From positions 124,001 to 188,000 of the forward strand of contig NZ_JYIV01000026.1 of assembly GCF_000956405.1 (NCBI RefSeq): 64,000 bases of DNA, given 5' to 3'. A program made the position numbers and the translations under genes. Positions 45,356 through 56,780 of this stretch are shown here, piece by piece. Under the pieces are notes generated by a model, which was given only the letters and a program-made list of their open reading frames with translations, had not been told where the DNA came from and did not search any database. The stretch comes from Microbacterium oxydans. GTDB taxonomy: Bacteria > Actinomycetota > Actinomycetes > Actinomycetales > Microbacteriaceae. The stretch's first letter is position 1. Each line of letters starts with the position of its first letter.

Positions 45356-46582
45356 GTGACCTCCTCCGACGATCCGATCGATCCGTCGAGCGGCCCCGCC
45401 GCCGAATCCGCGCCCCGACCGTTGAAGATCGTGATCGGCTGCGACACGTTCGCGCCCGACATCAACGGCGCCGCCCGCTTCGCCGAGCGCCTCGCCGCCG
45501 GCCTCGTGCAGCGCGGACACGACGTGCACGTGGTGGCCCCCAACCAGGCTTACCGCCGCACACAGCCGCACACCGAGGTGATCGAAGGCGAGCCGATGAC
45601 CCTGCACCGGCTGCCGTCGGTGCGCTGGGCCCCGCACGACTGGCTGCGATTCGTCTGGCCGTGGCGCTCGAAGCACTACGCCCGCACGGTGCTCGACCGG
45701 GTGCAGCCCGACGTGGTGCACATCCAGTCGCACATCGTGATCGGCCGCGGACTGTCGCGTATCGCCCACGAGCGGGGCATCCCCGTGGTCGCGACCAACC
45801 ACGTCATGGCCGAGAACATCCTCGATCACACGACCATGCCCAAGTTCATCGACGACCTGGTGCTGAAGTTCGCCTGGGCCGATGCGAAGCGCACCTTCGA
45901 TCTGACCAGGGCGATCACCACGCCCACCCGCCGCGCCGCCGACTTCCTCGAGAACACCGTCGAGGTGCAGGGGGTCATCCCCGTCAGCTGTGGCATCGAC
46001 CGCTCGCAGTACACCCCGGTGCTCGGCCCGCGTGAGAAGAACCGCATCGTCTTCGTCGGTCGCCTCACCGCCGAGAAGCAGGTCGAGGTCATCCTCCAGG
46101 CCATGACGAAGCTCGACCCCGCGCTCGACACGACCTTCGACATCGTGGGCGGTGGCGACCAGCGCAAGCAGCTGGAGCACCTGACCACGCAGCTCGGACT
46201 CTCCGACCGGGTGACCTTCCACGGCCGCACCAGCGACGAGGACCTGCGAGCGCTGCTGTCGCGGGCGAGCCTGTTCGTGATCGCCTCGATCGCCGAGCTG
46301 CAGTCCATCGCGACCATGGAGGCCATGGCTTCGGCCCTGCCGATCGTCGCGGCGGATGCGGTGGCCCTCCCGCACCTGGTGCACGACGGCGAGAACGGCT
46401 ACCTGTTCGAGCCGGGTAACGTCGATGAACTCGCGGCGCGCCTCACCGACGTGCTCACGGCGGAGCCCGCGGAGTACGAGCGGATGCAGCAGGCCTCGCT
46501 CGACGGCGTGCTGATCCACGACATCAACCGCACCCTCGACACCTTCGAGGCGCTGTACCGCGACGAGCCGCTTCCGGAGTAA
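45356..46582 (+). CDS. GT4 glycosyltransferase (mannosyltransferase-like)
   Basis: A 408-residue GT-B enzyme. IVIGCDTFAPDINGAARFAERLAAGL is the acceptor-side glycine loop, HIQSHIVIGRGLSRIA and ATNHVMAENI follow, then VGRLTAEKQVEVIL and the donor-binding region ASIAELQSIATMEAMASALPIVAAD, the EX7E motif of GT4. Actinobacterial relatives add mannose to lipids (PimB/MgtA type). A longer reading frame opens at 45254, but GTG 45356 has a suitable AGG site and a TAGAGT -10-like box at 45297, so I use it. It is paired with a second GT4 six bases downstream. Confidence 0.85.
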   Translation: MTSSDDPIDPSSGPAAESAPRPLKIVIGCDTFAPDINGAARFAERLAAGLVQRGHDVHVVAPNQAYRRTQPHTEVIEGEPMTLHRLPSVRWAPHDWLRFVWPWRSKHYARTVLDRVQPDVVHIQSHIVIGRGLSRIAHERGIPVVATNHVMAENILDHTTMPKFIDDLVLKFAWADAKRTFDLTRAITTPTRRAADFLENTVEVQGVIPVSCGIDRSQYTPVLGPREKNRIVFVGRLTAEKQVEVILQAMTKLDPALDTTFDIVGGGDQRKQLEHLTTQLGLSDRVTFHGRTSDEDLRALLSRASLFVIASIAELQSIATMEAMASALPIVAADAVALPHLVHDGENGYLFEPGNVDELAARLTDVLTAEPAEYERMQQASLDGVLIHDINRTLDTFEALYRDEPLPE

Positions 46583-46588
46583 CGCGCC

Positions 46589-47821
46589 ATGCACATCGTC
46601 TTCTTCGGCGATCAGCACCTCGACTCCCTCGGGGGTGCGCAGGTGTCGATGCGGCTCCAGCGGGAGTTCCTCGAACGCGCCGGTCACACCGTGACGGTCG
46701 TGGCTCCGAAGATGCACGGTTCGCGCGCCTCGTCCGGCACCCACGGCGGCGCGTACGTCGACCTGCCGTCGATCCCGATCACGACCGATCGCGAATACTC
46801 GATGAGCTGGCCGGGCCGCGGCACCGATCGCTTCCTCGACAAGGCCATGACCCGCCGCCCGCCCGTCGACCTGGTCCATGTGCAGGCCGACTTCTGGGGA
46901 GCCTTCATCGGACACCGGTATGCGCAGCGCCACGGCCTCCCGGTCGTGCACACGATGCACAACCGGGTCGATGTGGGGATCGCCGCCGTCACCCCGCTGC
47001 ATCGCCCGGTGCTCGCGGCGCTCAACGCCTGGCGTGGAATCGCGCTGCGGGGCGTCGGGGTCCCCGTGAAGGGAAGCGACGGGTGGACGTTCCTGCGCGG
47101 TCTCGCCGCCGGAGCATCCGCTGTGACCGCCCCGTCGACGCATTTCGCCCGCCGCCTCGAGCAGCACGACGTCTTCCCGCACGTCGACGTGATCTGGAAC
47201 GGCATCGACGACGACCTCCGCGAGCAGACCCTCGCTGAAAAGCCCGCCGACCGCCGGCCAGGGCGACCGCGGTTCGTCTGGCTCGGCCGGATGAGCCCGG
47301 AGAAGCGCCTGCTGCCGTTCCTCGAGGCGTTCGTCGCTTCGGGAGTGGATGCCGACCTGGAGATCATCGGAGGAGGTGCTCAGCGTGCCGCCGCCGAGAA
47401 GATCGTCCGCGCACGCGACGGCGTGCACTTCGCCGGCCGCCTCACCTACCCGCAGACGCTGGAGCGGATCGCCGCCGCCGATGCGCTCGTGCAGACGTCG
47501 ATCGGCTTCGAGACCCAGGGGATGACCCCTTTCGAAGCGGCCACCCTGGGGACACCGTCCGTGATCTGCGACCCCGATATCGCCGCGGAGCTCGGTGGCG
47601 GGCTCTGGGCTGTTCCTGAGCCCGGCGTGGACGGAGAGTCGCACTCCGGGGTGGAGCTCGAGGCTCGCCGTCGAACCGCGCTCGCCGAGACGCTGCGACA
47701 GGCCGCAGCGGACATCGCCGGAGGGACGGCTCCGGTGCCGCTTCCCGAGGTGGCCGAAGCGTTCCGACAGTCGTCACGCACCGCGGCGATGGTCGAGGTC
47801 TACGAGCGCGTGACCGCGTGA
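46589..47821 (+). CDS. GT4 glycosyltransferase
   Basis: A 410-residue GT-B enzyme. MHIVFFGDQHLDSLGGAQVSMRLQ is the N-terminal motif, VWLGRMSPEKRLLPFLEAF opens the donor domain, and SIGFETQGMTPFEAATLGTPSVICD is the EX7E-like donor site. The two tandem GT4 enzymes probably act in sequence on one lipid or glycan. Product unknown; cell-envelope mannolipid is a reasonable guess from the family only. Confidence 0.87.
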   Translation: MHIVFFGDQHLDSLGGAQVSMRLQREFLERAGHTVTVVAPKMHGSRASSGTHGGAYVDLPSIPITTDREYSMSWPGRGTDRFLDKAMTRRPPVDLVHVQADFWGAFIGHRYAQRHGLPVVHTMHNRVDVGIAAVTPLHRPVLAALNAWRGIALRGVGVPVKGSDGWTFLRGLAAGASAVTAPSTHFARRLEQHDVFPHVDVIWNGIDDDLREQTLAEKPADRRPGRPRFVWLGRMSPEKRLLPFLEAFVASGVDADLEIIGGGAQRAAAEKIVRARDGVHFAGRLTYPQTLERIAAADALVQTSIGFETQGMTPFEAATLGTPSVICDPDIAAELGGGLWAVPEPGVDGESHSGVELEARRRTALAETLRQAAADIAGGTAPVPLPEVAEAFRQSSRTAAMVEVYERVTA

Positions 47822-47861
47822 TGTCGCGGGAAACGAGTGCCGTCGCTTCGGTGCGGCAGTC

Positions 47862-48344
47862 TCAGAAGAACCGGTAGAAGAGCGACGAGGCCCAGGTCGT
47901 CACCATGCCGATGGCGCCGACTCCGGCGATGCCGATCGCGATGCCGGCGAGCAGATGCGGGGCGGGACGGCGCACGGCGACGAGTCCGAGGATGAAAGCC
48001 AGGACGTATCCGACGAGGCTCACCGCAGCGACAAGGCCGGAGATGACGCTGTACCAGCCGTAGCCGTCGGCGGCGAAGTACGCGAACGGTGCCGTCAGCG
48101 AGACGACCAGGTTGACGGCGAACGCGATCACGGCGATGAGGAACGCGACGCGTCCGAGCGGGTTCCCCGTGTCGACAGGGTGCGGCGGATAGGGCGGCGC
48201 AGGATAGGTCGGCGCGACATATGCCGGTGTGGTGGGTCCTGGGGCCGCAGCGGTCTGACCTCCCGGATGGGGTGCCGCCGGGTACTGGGGTGCCGCGGGC
48301 AGGTGCGGGGCGGGGGGACCGGAAGGTTGCTGAGGCTCGCTCAT
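47862..48344 (-). CDS. DUF4190-like membrane protein with proline-rich N terminus
   Basis: A 160-residue protein starting at ATG 48344. The first 60 residues are Pro/Ala-rich (PPAPHLPAAPQYPAAPHPGG and PTYPAPPYPPHP). Three to four membrane helices follow (VAFLIAVIAFAVNLVVSL, VAAVSLVGYVLAFILGLVAV, GIAIGIAGVGAIGMV). Such proteins are common in actinobacteria and have no assigned role. It converges on the GT4 operon. Confidence 0.78.
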   Translation of the reverse strand: MSEPQQPSGPPAPHLPAAPQYPAAPHPGGQTAAAPGPTTPAYVAPTYPAPPYPPHPVDTGNPLGRVAFLIAVIAFAVNLVVSLTAPFAYFAADGYGWYSVISGLVAAVSLVGYVLAFILGLVAVRRPAPHLLAGIAIGIAGVGAIGMVTTWASSLFYRFF

Positions 48345-48379
48345 GACGACGAGCGTAGCCCCTGAGGCCGTGGCGGCGG

Positions 48380-48541
48380 TCAGCGGTAGACGTGCCTCGA
48401 CTCGGCTTCGTGGCCGGCATCGCGTCCGGCGACGCGCGTCCAGTCGGTCGGGGTGCGGTGGTATCCGTCGCGGCGCAGTTCGATGAAGGTGGCGACCGTG
48501 GCCCACCCGGCGAGGGCGAGGAGTGCGATGAGGAGTATCAT
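48380..48541 (-). CDS. Small single-pass membrane protein
   Basis: A 53-residue protein beginning MILLIALLALAGWATVATFIEL, one membrane helix, followed by a basic RRDGYHRTPTDWTRVAGRD tail. The ribosome site is weak. It shares the divergent gap with the GlxA-type regulator and lies 35 bases upstream of the previous gene on the same strand. I recall similar short proteins in Microbacteriaceae but no function. Confidence 0.5.
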   Translation of the reverse strand: MILLIALLALAGWATVATFIELRRDGYHRTPTDWTRVAGRDAGHEAESRHVYR

Positions 48542-48626
48542 GGCAGAAACGCTACGTTCGATGTCGAACAGCCACGAGTGGCAGAATAGACTCCTTACGT
48601 ATGAAAACTGCCAAACGGGAGTGTGC

Positions 48627-49601
48627 ATGAAGACGGTCGCCTGCGTCATCCAGGATGGGTTCGCGCCCTTCGAATTCGGAGTGGCCTGCGAGGCGTTCGG
48701 CCTCGACCGCGCCGACGACGGGGTGCCGAACTTCGACTTCCGCATCGTCGCGCCCCGTGCCGGCGTCGTGACGTCGAAGATCGGCTTCTCGGTGAACGTC
48801 GAGCACGATCTGACCTTCGCCTACGAGGCCGACCTCGTGGTGTTCTGCCCTCTTCCCCGGGAGAACTGGGGCGACGTGGATCCGCTTCTGGTCGACCTGG
48901 CCCGTCACGCGGTCGACCGCGGCGCGTGGGTGATGAGCGTGTGCAGCGGGTCGTTCATCCTCGCCGCCGCCGGGGTGCTCGACGGTCGACGTGCCACCAC
49001 GCACTGGATGTACGCGCACGTCATGGCCGACATGTATCCCCAGATCGATATCGACCCCGATGTGCTGTTCGTGCAGGACGGCAAGATCATCACCAGTGCC
49101 GGCACCGCGGCGGGCATCGACGCCTGCCTGCACCTGCTGCGCCAGGAGGTGGGCGCCGAGCTCACCAACCGGATCGCCCGACGGATGGTCGTGCCTCCGC
49201 AGCGCGACGGCGGGCAGGCGCAGTTCATCGATCGCCCCATCCCCGTCGTCCCCACCGATTCGCTCGCCGCGGTCGCGGACTGGGCGGTCGAGCACCTGCG
49301 CGAAGACCTCGGTGTCGACCAGCTGGCAGCCAGGGCGCTCATGTCGCCGCGCACGTTCGCCCGCCGGTTCAAGGCCGAGTACGGTGCCACGCCCGCGGCA
49401 TGGCTCGCGCGTCAGCGCATCATCCACGCGCAGCGGATGCTGGAGCGTACCGACCTGCCGCTCGAGCACATCGCCGACGAGTGCGGGTTCGGGTCGGCGG
49501 CCGTGCTGCGGCAGAACTTCGCCCGGGTGCTCGGGCTGACGCCCACCGCCTACCGTGCGCGGTTCTCCTGTGCCGAGGAATCAGCGGTGCCAGCGGCCTG
49601 A
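48627..49601 (+). CDS. GlxA-family regulator (DJ-1/PfpI domain plus AraC helix-turn-helix)
   Basis: A 324-residue regulator. Residues 1-190 are a class I amidotransferase-like (DJ-1/PfpI) domain with the nucleophile-elbow cysteine in VMSVCSGSFILAAAGVLDGRRATTHW. Residues 215-315 are an AraC HTH pair (LGVDQLAARALMSPRTFARRFKAEYGATP and LPLEHIADECGFGSAAVLRQNF). ATG 48627 is preceded by CGGGAGTGTGC. Known relatives sense quaternary amines or arginine in other phyla; the ligand here is unknown. Confidence 0.9.
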   Translation: MKTVACVIQDGFAPFEFGVACEAFGLDRADDGVPNFDFRIVAPRAGVVTSKIGFSVNVEHDLTFAYEADLVVFCPLPRENWGDVDPLLVDLARHAVDRGAWVMSVCSGSFILAAAGVLDGRRATTHWMYAHVMADMYPQIDIDPDVLFVQDGKIITSAGTAAGIDACLHLLRQEVGAELTNRIARRMVVPPQRDGGQAQFIDRPIPVVPTDSLAAVADWAVEHLREDLGVDQLAARALMSPRTFARRFKAEYGATPAAWLARQRIIHAQRMLERTDLPLEHIADECGFGSAAVLRQNFARVLGLTPTAYRARFSCAEESAVPAA

Positions 49602-49631
49602 GCGGGCCAGTGCGCTCCTCGGCCCCTTTCT

Positions 49632-50333
49632 CTACTCGCTCCAGTGGGCCGGCGAGGGCAGCGCGACGTCGCGCACCTCGATCCCGTCCGGGGTGACCGC
49701 GGCGATGCAGTAGAGGAGCGACTGGGTGGGGTAGCCGTGCGGCCGGTTGTCGCGGATGATCGCCCTGTCGTCCTCGGGAGGCAGCTCGGTCGAGGATGCG
49801 AGCAGCGCTGTCCACTCGGCCGTCCAGTCGTCGCTGTCGGCGGTCGGGCCCAGAGCGCGGAACTCGGGCAGCCACGCCTCGATCCGCGGAGTCGTCGCGT
49901 CGTCGAGATCGTCGTGGGCGATCATGTGCGTGCCGGGTTCGATGGGCGTCTCGCGCAGGTCGACGCCGTCCCACGACAGCACTCGCGCGCCGTCCGGGCC
50001 CACCTCCAGCAGGTTGAAGCCGTGCATCGGGAGGGGTGCGACCGGAGAGTGGCCCGTCACCGATTCCAGCGCGAGGGCGCCGCGGGACACGGCGTGCGCG
50101 GCGGGGAGGTCACGCACATCGGCGCGGTTCAGCAGCACGGCGAGTCTTCCCTCTGCGGGGTTCGCGGCCAGCCACGCCCCGCCTGCTCGACGGTCGCGGA
50201 TGCCCACCACGCCAGGAAAGTCGTCCGGCCACCAGGCTCCGAGGGAGTCCCAGGCCCGCCGCGGGTCCTCGTCGCGGACCGCGAGAAGTCGTGCGGATCC
50301 GGCATTCTCGACATCGATCACGACCGTGCACAC
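49632..50333 (-). CDS. NRDE-family protein (TANGO2-like)
   Basis: A 233-residue protein. It begins MCTVVI with a conserved Cys2, then LLAVRDEDPRRAW, a variant of the NRDE motif, and GAWLAANPAEGRLAVLLNRAD. The fold is of the N-terminal nucleophile hydrolase type. Eukaryotic TANGO2 is linked to heme and lipid handling; bacterial function is not settled. It diverges from coaBC. Confidence 0.8.
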   Translation of the reverse strand: MCTVVIDVENAGSARLLAVRDEDPRRAWDSLGAWWPDDFPGVVGIRDRRAGGAWLAANPAEGRLAVLLNRADVRDLPAAHAVSRGALALESVTGHSPVAPLPMHGFNLLEVGPDGARVLSWDGVDLRETPIEPGTHMIAHDDLDDATTPRIEAWLPEFRALGPTADSDDWTAEWTALLASSTELPPEDDRAIIRDNRPHGYPTQSLLYCIAAVTPDGIEVRDVALPSPAHWSE

Positions 50334-50401
50334 GGCATCAAGTCTAGGTCGGTGACGCGATCGTCGGCCCGCGGCGGTGGATGCTGGGGCAGAATCGAGA
50401 C

Positions 50402-51601
50402 GTGAACATCGTGGTCGGAGTCACAGGCGGCATCGCCGCGTACAAGACGGTGCAGCTGGTGCGCCTGCTCACGAAGGGCGGGCACGACGTGACCGTGGTG
50501 CCCACCGAGGATGCGCTGCGCTTCGTCGGGCTGCCCACCTGGGAGGCCATCAGTCGTCACCCCGTGACCACGAGCGTGCACGAGGACGTGGCGCGGGTGC
50601 GGCACGTGGCTCTCGGCCAGGCGGCCGACCTCGTGATCGTGGCGCCGGCGACCGCGAACTCGATCGCGAAGATCACCGCCGGCCTCGCCGACGACCTCCT
50701 GGGGACCACCCTGCTCGCGACCGAGGCTCCGGTGCTGATCGCTCCGGCGATGCACGCCGAGATGTGGCGGAACAGGGCGACGCAGACGAACATCGCGACG
50801 CTCAGGGAGCGCGGCGTGCACCTGGTGGGTCCCGCCGACGGGGAGCTCGCCGGAGGCGACAGCGGTCCCGGGCGGATGTCGGAGCCCGAGGAGATCCTCG
50901 CTGCCGCGCAGGCCCTGCTAGTCCCCGGCGATCTCGCCGGCGTGCGGGTCCTGGTCTCCGCCGGCGGCACTCGCGAACCGATCGATCCCGTGCGTTTCCT
51001 CGGCAACCGCTCCAGCGGCCGGCAGGGCGCGGCGCTTGCCGCGGAGGCGGCCGCTCGCGGAGCCGAGGTGACCCTGGTGTCGGCGAACATCTCGGGTGAC
51101 GTGCTCGCCGACGTGCGGCATCCGTCGATCCGCGTCGTCGGCGTGGGCTCCGCGGCCGAGCTCGCAGACGCGATGAAGCGTGAGGCGCCCGAGGCCGACG
51201 TGGTCGTGATGGCCGCCGCCGTCGCCGACTACCGTCCCGTAGCGGTGTCGGATCGAAAGCTCACCAAGGAGGGCGGGGGAGTGCCGGCCATCGAGCTGGT
51301 CGAGAACGAGGACATCGTCGCGGGCCTGGCCTCGGCGCGCCGACCGGGTCAGCTCGTCGTCGGCTTCGCAGCCGAGACTCCCGAGGACGAGGCCGAACTG
51401 CTCGCACGCGCTCGCGGCAAACAGCAGCGCAAGGGCGTCGACCTGCTCGTGGTGAACGAGGTCGGCTGGGAGCGCGGGTTCGAGAGTGCGGAGAACGCCG
51501 TGCACATCCTGGGCCCCGGGGGTGCGGTGGCGGCGACCGTCTCCGGCTCCAAACGCGCTGTCGCGTCCGCGATCTGGGACACGATCGGACGGGAGCGCTG
51601 A
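50402..51601 (+). CDS. coaBC: Bifunctional phosphopantothenoylcysteine decarboxylase / phosphopantothenate-cysteine ligase
   Basis: A 399-residue enzyme of coenzyme A synthesis starting at GTG 50402. The CoaC flavoprotein half (1-180) has [37 protein letters not shown] and PAMHAEMW. The CoaB half (185-399) has [24 protein letters not shown] and AAVADYRP, and ends with FAAETPE and a [16 protein letters not shown] segment ([13 protein letters not shown]). The order and length are standard. It precedes clpB, but with its own promoter site in the gap the two are probably separate. Confidence 0.96.
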   Translation: MNIVVGVTGGIAAYKTVQLVRLLTKGGHDVTVVPTEDALRFVGLPTWEAISRHPVTTSVHEDVARVRHVALGQAADLVIVAPATANSIAKITAGLADDLLGTTLLATEAPVLIAPAMHAEMWRNRATQTNIATLRERGVHLVGPADGELAGGDSGPGRMSEPEEILAAAQALLVPGDLAGVRVLVSAGGTREPIDPVRFLGNRSSGRQGAALAAEAAARGAEVTLVSANISGDVLADVRHPSIRVVGVGSAAELADAMKREAPEADVVVMAAAVADYRPVAVSDRKLTKEGGGVPAIELVENEDIVAGLASARRPGQLVVGFAAETPEDEAELLARARGKQQRKGVDLLVVNEVGWERGFESAENAVHILGPGGAVAATVSGSKRAVASAIWDTIGRER

Positions 51602-51638
51602 CGAGGCAGACGGACTGGAGGAGAATCTCGGCGAGTGC

Positions 51639-51663
51639 TAAACTTGAGTCAACAAGACTCAAC
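51639..51663 (+). promoter_or_regulatory. clpB promoter -10 and HAIR operator
   Basis: CTTGAGT-CAACAAG-ACTCAAC (51643-51663) is an HspR-associated inverted repeat with one mismatch. It overlaps TAAACT (51639-51644), a fair -10 box, in the same geometry as at dnaK. The -35 is weak. Confidence 0.8.
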
Positions 51664-51728
51664 TTTGATCCCGTTCTCCGACTTGGTGGACGGGAGACGA
51701 CCAGAAGGAGCAACTCCAGGAGGAGCGC

Positions 51729-53951
<2,223 letters not shown>

Positions 53952-53969
53952 TAGGGACCGGCAGGCAAT

Positions 53970-54008
53970 GGAAAGGCCCGGTATGCGTGACGCATACCGG
54001 GCCGTTCC
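53970..54008. terminator. Bidirectional terminator between clpB and nitroreductase gene
   Basis: GGCCCGGTATGCG (53975-53987), loop TGA, CGCATACCGGGCC (53991-54003): 13 perfect pairs, extended by GGAA/TTCC outside one mismatch. The two genes converge here and T or A runs are modest. Confidence 0.8.
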
Positions 54009-54020
54009 GTGTGTCGATGC

Positions 54021-54608
54021 TCAGGCGCTGAGGACGACCGTCTCGTCGATGGGGCGACGCACGCGCGGGGCGACCTCGCGCTGCTGCAGCACCTCGGGCA
54101 GCGCCTCGACGTCGCCGAACTCGCCGACGGCGAAGACCGTGACCGGCGCGAAACGGGCCTCGAGGTCGGCGAACTCACGGACGACCTCGGGGTCGAAGCC
54201 GCTCATCTGGTGCACGAGCAGACCGTCGTGGTGGGCCTGCACCGAGAAGTGCGCGACGGCCTGGCCGAGGTCGTAGAGTGCGTGCGTGATCGGGGTGCCG
54301 TCGGGCGTGGCCGTCTCGGCGATCGCGACCACGAGCACGGCTGCGTTGCCGGCCCATGCCTGGTTGAACCCCATCAGGGCGTCGACGACCTGGGCGTGCA
54401 GAGCGGTGCCGCGGCGGGCGACGATGAAGCGCCAGGGCTGGCTGTTGTTGGCGGACGGGCTCCAGCGGGCGGCCTCGAGGGCGGTCGCGAGCTTGGCCTC
54501 GTCGATCGAGTTCTGCGCGTCGAAGGCGCGGGGGCTCCAGCGGCCGGCGAGGACATCGAGGACGGGGTGCTCGGTCGGAGCGGTGCGGTCGATCACGGGA
54601 GTGCTCAC
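54021..54608 (-). CDS. Nitroreductase family protein, possibly made from an internal start
   Basis: A 195-residue FMN enzyme from GTG 54608, with AAAGG nine bases upstream. LAGRWSPRAFD and ARWSPSANNSQPWRFIVARRG are the FMN-binding start of the family, and the C-terminal VREFADLEARFAPVTVFAVGE completes a standard-length protein. It reduces nitroaromatics, quinones or flavins with NAD(P)H. The start is preceded by operator-like repeats, consistent with independent expression. See the overlapping longer frame. Confidence 0.7.
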   Translation of the reverse strand: MSTPVIDRTAPTEHPVLDVLAGRWSPRAFDAQNSIDEAKLATALEAARWSPSANNSQPWRFIVARRGTALHAQVVDALMGFNQAWAGNAAVLVVAIAETATPDGTPITHALYDLGQAVAHFSVQAHHDGLLVHQMSGFDPEVVREFADLEARFAPVTVFAVGEFGDVEALPEVLQQREVAPRVRRPIDETVVLSA

Positions 54609-55652
54609 AGAAATGCCTTTCGAAAGGAGTGGATCGGACTCCTTCGTCCGGGTACACGGGAGCCAACAGATGCATGTGCATGCATATTCCCGGATCTTCC
54701 TGATGCCCTCGGCGGCCGGATTCCGCAGAGATCGGACCCCGATCGCGGCGACGAACAGAGTGACTGCGATCGCGAGCGCGACGGACACGGGGCCCGCGGC
54801 CGAGACCTCGGCGACGTCCAGCCAGGCGATCGCGTAGGTGGCGACGGCCGTGACGGGGAACGTGAACGACCAAAAGCCGAGGGCGAAGGGGAGACGGCGG
54901 TAGCGCGGGATGGTGGCGACCTGTGCGGTGACGAGGAGCACCGTGAGGCCGGCGAAGGCGAAGGACAACGGTGACGCGATGCCGTCCGTGAGGGCGAACA
55001 GCGCGATGCCGCCGACGGCCGGCGGGGCCATCAGCACGGTCAGCGCCGGGGTCAGCCCATCCGGCAGTGGAGGGCCTGCGACCAGACGCACGAGCACGAG
55101 CGAGGTCACCACGACCCAGAAGAAGCAGCCGACGCCGAACGCCGCCCATCCGAGAGCCCGCAGCCCGAGCGCCTCCGCGGCGGTCGCGGTGATGAATCCG
55201 CCCGCGACTGGCGGCAGGATGTACCCGCCGTGGATCGCGCCGAGCTCGATCCGACCGGTCATCCAGGTGCTCACCAACCAGCCTGCGTACCCGGCGGTGG
55301 CGATCATCGAGGCGATCACGATCGTCGAGCCCGCTGCAGGGAGCCAGGAGAGCATCCGGACGCCGATGAGCATCCCGACGAGCGGGAGGATCACGGCGAG
55401 CGGCGCCTGGACGGGGTCGCGGAGCTGCGCGCGCAGCGGCGCCCTGCTGAGGGCACCTCTCGCCGTGTGCGCGACGAGCAGCCCGATCGTCGTCAGAGCG
55501 GTCAAGCTCCAGAAGAGGGCAGCGACGGAGTCGGGGACGGGCGCGACCGCGGACGCCGCCGACCACGTCGATGCGACCCCCGCGAGGCCGAATGCGCTCG
55601 CCAGAGTATTCAGCGGGATCCTGCCCGGGCGAGTGCGTGTGGAAGAGGACAT
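54021..55652 (-). CDS. TDT/SLAC1-type membrane transporter in one frame with a nitroreductase
   Basis: From ATG 55652 an open frame of 543 residues runs to 54021 without a stop. Residues 1-320 form about ten membrane helices of the tellurite-resistance/dicarboxylate (TDT) family (VPDSVAALFWSLTALTTIGLL, GGYILPPVAGGFITATAAEAL, GFWSFTFPVTAVATYAIAWL). A linker follows (CTCICWLPCTRTKESDPLL), then a complete nitroreductase domain. The linker DNA looks intergenic: it holds the palindrome CCTTTCGAAAGG (54616-54627), the inverted repeat CGGAC/GTCCG (54635-54650) and ATGCATGTGCATGCAT. I therefore suspect loss of the transporter stop codon, giving either a real fusion or two overlapping products. Confidence 0.6.
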   Translation of the reverse strand: MSSSTRTRPGRIPLNTLASAFGLAGVASTWSAASAVAPVPDSVAALFWSLTALTTIGLLVAHTARGALSRAPLRAQLRDPVQAPLAVILPLVGMLIGVRMLSWLPAAGSTIVIASMIATAGYAGWLVSTWMTGRIELGAIHGGYILPPVAGGFITATAAEALGLRALGWAAFGVGCFFWVVVTSLVLVRLVAGPPLPDGLTPALTVLMAPPAVGGIALFALTDGIASPLSFAFAGLTVLLVTAQVATIPRYRRLPFALGFWSFTFPVTAVATYAIAWLDVAEVSAAGPVSVALAIAVTLFVAAIGVRSLRNPAAEGIRKIREYACTCICWLPCTRTKESDPLLSKGISVSTPVIDRTAPTEHPVLDVLAGRWSPRAFDAQNSIDEAKLATALEAARWSPSANNSQPWRFIVARRGTALHAQVVDALMGFNQAWAGNAAVLVVAIAETATPDGTPITHALYDLGQAVAHFSVQAHHDGLLVHQMSGFDPEVVREFADLEARFAPVTVFAVGEFGDVEALPEVLQQREVAPRVRRPIDETVVLSA

Positions 55653-55723
55653 GTCGAGTAACCTCTGACATTTTACTTCCTCGTTCGCACGCCCGGCGTG
55701 GATCCCGGGGCTGGACGGCGAGC

Positions 55724-56632
55724 TCAGGCGGAGAGGTCGTGCGATGCGGCGTCGGCCAGCGCGCTGCGTACGGCGCGGATCGAGGGGGCGTCCGCCGACA
55801 CGCGTCTCGCGGATGAGAAGATCTCGCGTCGAGGTTTCCGCGGCAGCGGCGCCAGGTCGACCGTCGGGGTGTCGCCCGCCCACACGAGCTCCGGCAGCAG
55901 TCCCACGGCCAGTCCGGCATGGATCAGCCGCACGTGCGCGGTGAGGTCGGCGATCTCGAACCGCACGTCGGGTTCGAACCCGGCGGTGCGGCACAGCTGC
56001 TCGGCCCAGGCGCGCGACGCCGTGCCGGCGGGTTCCAGCACCCAGGGTTCGTCGCGCGTCGACCACAGCGCGGCGACGGCATCGTCGTGCGTGGGCGCTC
56101 CGGGGCGACGCGCGAGGGCGATCGCGTCGTGGGCGAGCACCACGCGATCGAGGTCGGCGTGGATCGGGCGGGTGCGGCCGGGATACTGCTCAGCGAGGAT
56201 GAGGTCGAAGTCGCGGCTGGACACTCCGACGAGTCCGGTCTCCGGGTCGGACTCGGTGACCTCCACTCGCAGGGCCGGATGACGGTCCTTGAGGGCCTCG
56301 AGCCCGCGGGGGAGCAGCGAGTGCGCCGTGGACTGGAACACCGCGATGCGCACGGTGCCCGTGACCTCGGTCAGGGATTCGGCGACGGCGACCTGGGCGT
56401 GCTCGAGCTGATCGAGGATGCCGATGGCCTCGGCGACGAGCACGTTCCCCTGCGGGGTGAACTGCACCCCGCGCCCCACTCGGCGCAGCAGAGGCACGCC
56501 CACGTCGCGCTCCAAGGCGCTGAGCTGCTGCGACACCGAGGCCTTGCTGTACGACAGGGCGTCGGCGACAGCTGACAGTGTTCCGCGACGGGACAGCTCC
56601 ACCAGCATCCGCAGTCTGTTCACGTCGAGCAC
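55724..56632 (-). CDS. LysR-family transcriptional regulator
   Basis: A 302-residue protein. The helix-turn-helix is LDVNRLRMLVELSRRGTLSAVADALSYSKASVSQQLSALERDVG, and a LysR substrate domain follows. I prefer GTG 56632 because AAGGA lies six bases before it; a GTG at 56653 would add seven residues. It faces putA across a 150-base gap with a palindromic LysR-type site and precedes the TDT transporter gene by 71 bases on the same strand, so either could be its target. Confidence 0.9.
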   Translation of the reverse strand: MLDVNRLRMLVELSRRGTLSAVADALSYSKASVSQQLSALERDVGVPLLRRVGRGVQFTPQGNVLVAEAIGILDQLEHAQVAVAESLTEVTGTVRIAVFQSTAHSLLPRGLEALKDRHPALRVEVTESDPETGLVGVSSRDFDLILAEQYPGRTRPIHADLDRVVLAHDAIALARRPGAPTHDDAVAALWSTRDEPWVLEPAGTASRAWAEQLCRTAGFEPDVRFEIADLTAHVRLIHAGLAVGLLPELVWAGDTPTVDLAPLPRKPRREIFSSARRVSADAPSIRAVRSALADAASHDLSA

Positions 56633-56658
56633 GGCGGGTCCTTCGTTCGGCACTCATC

Positions 56659-56675
56659 GTTCAATCTCACTGAAC
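56659..56675. promoter_or_regulatory. LysR-type binding site between lysR-type gene and putA
   Basis: GTTCA-ATCTCAC-TGAAC is a perfect 5+5 inverted repeat with 7-base spacer and gives the T-N11-A LysR box. It lies 27 bases from the regulator start, so autorepression is likely. Confidence 0.55.
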
Positions 56676-56780
56676 ATAATTCACGCAAATCGGTTGATAG
56701 ACGGAGCCTACCGAGCGGCAGGACAATGAACCAGCCCGCACACGAAATCCCGGTGTGCGCTGTCTTGGAAGGTCCCACCC

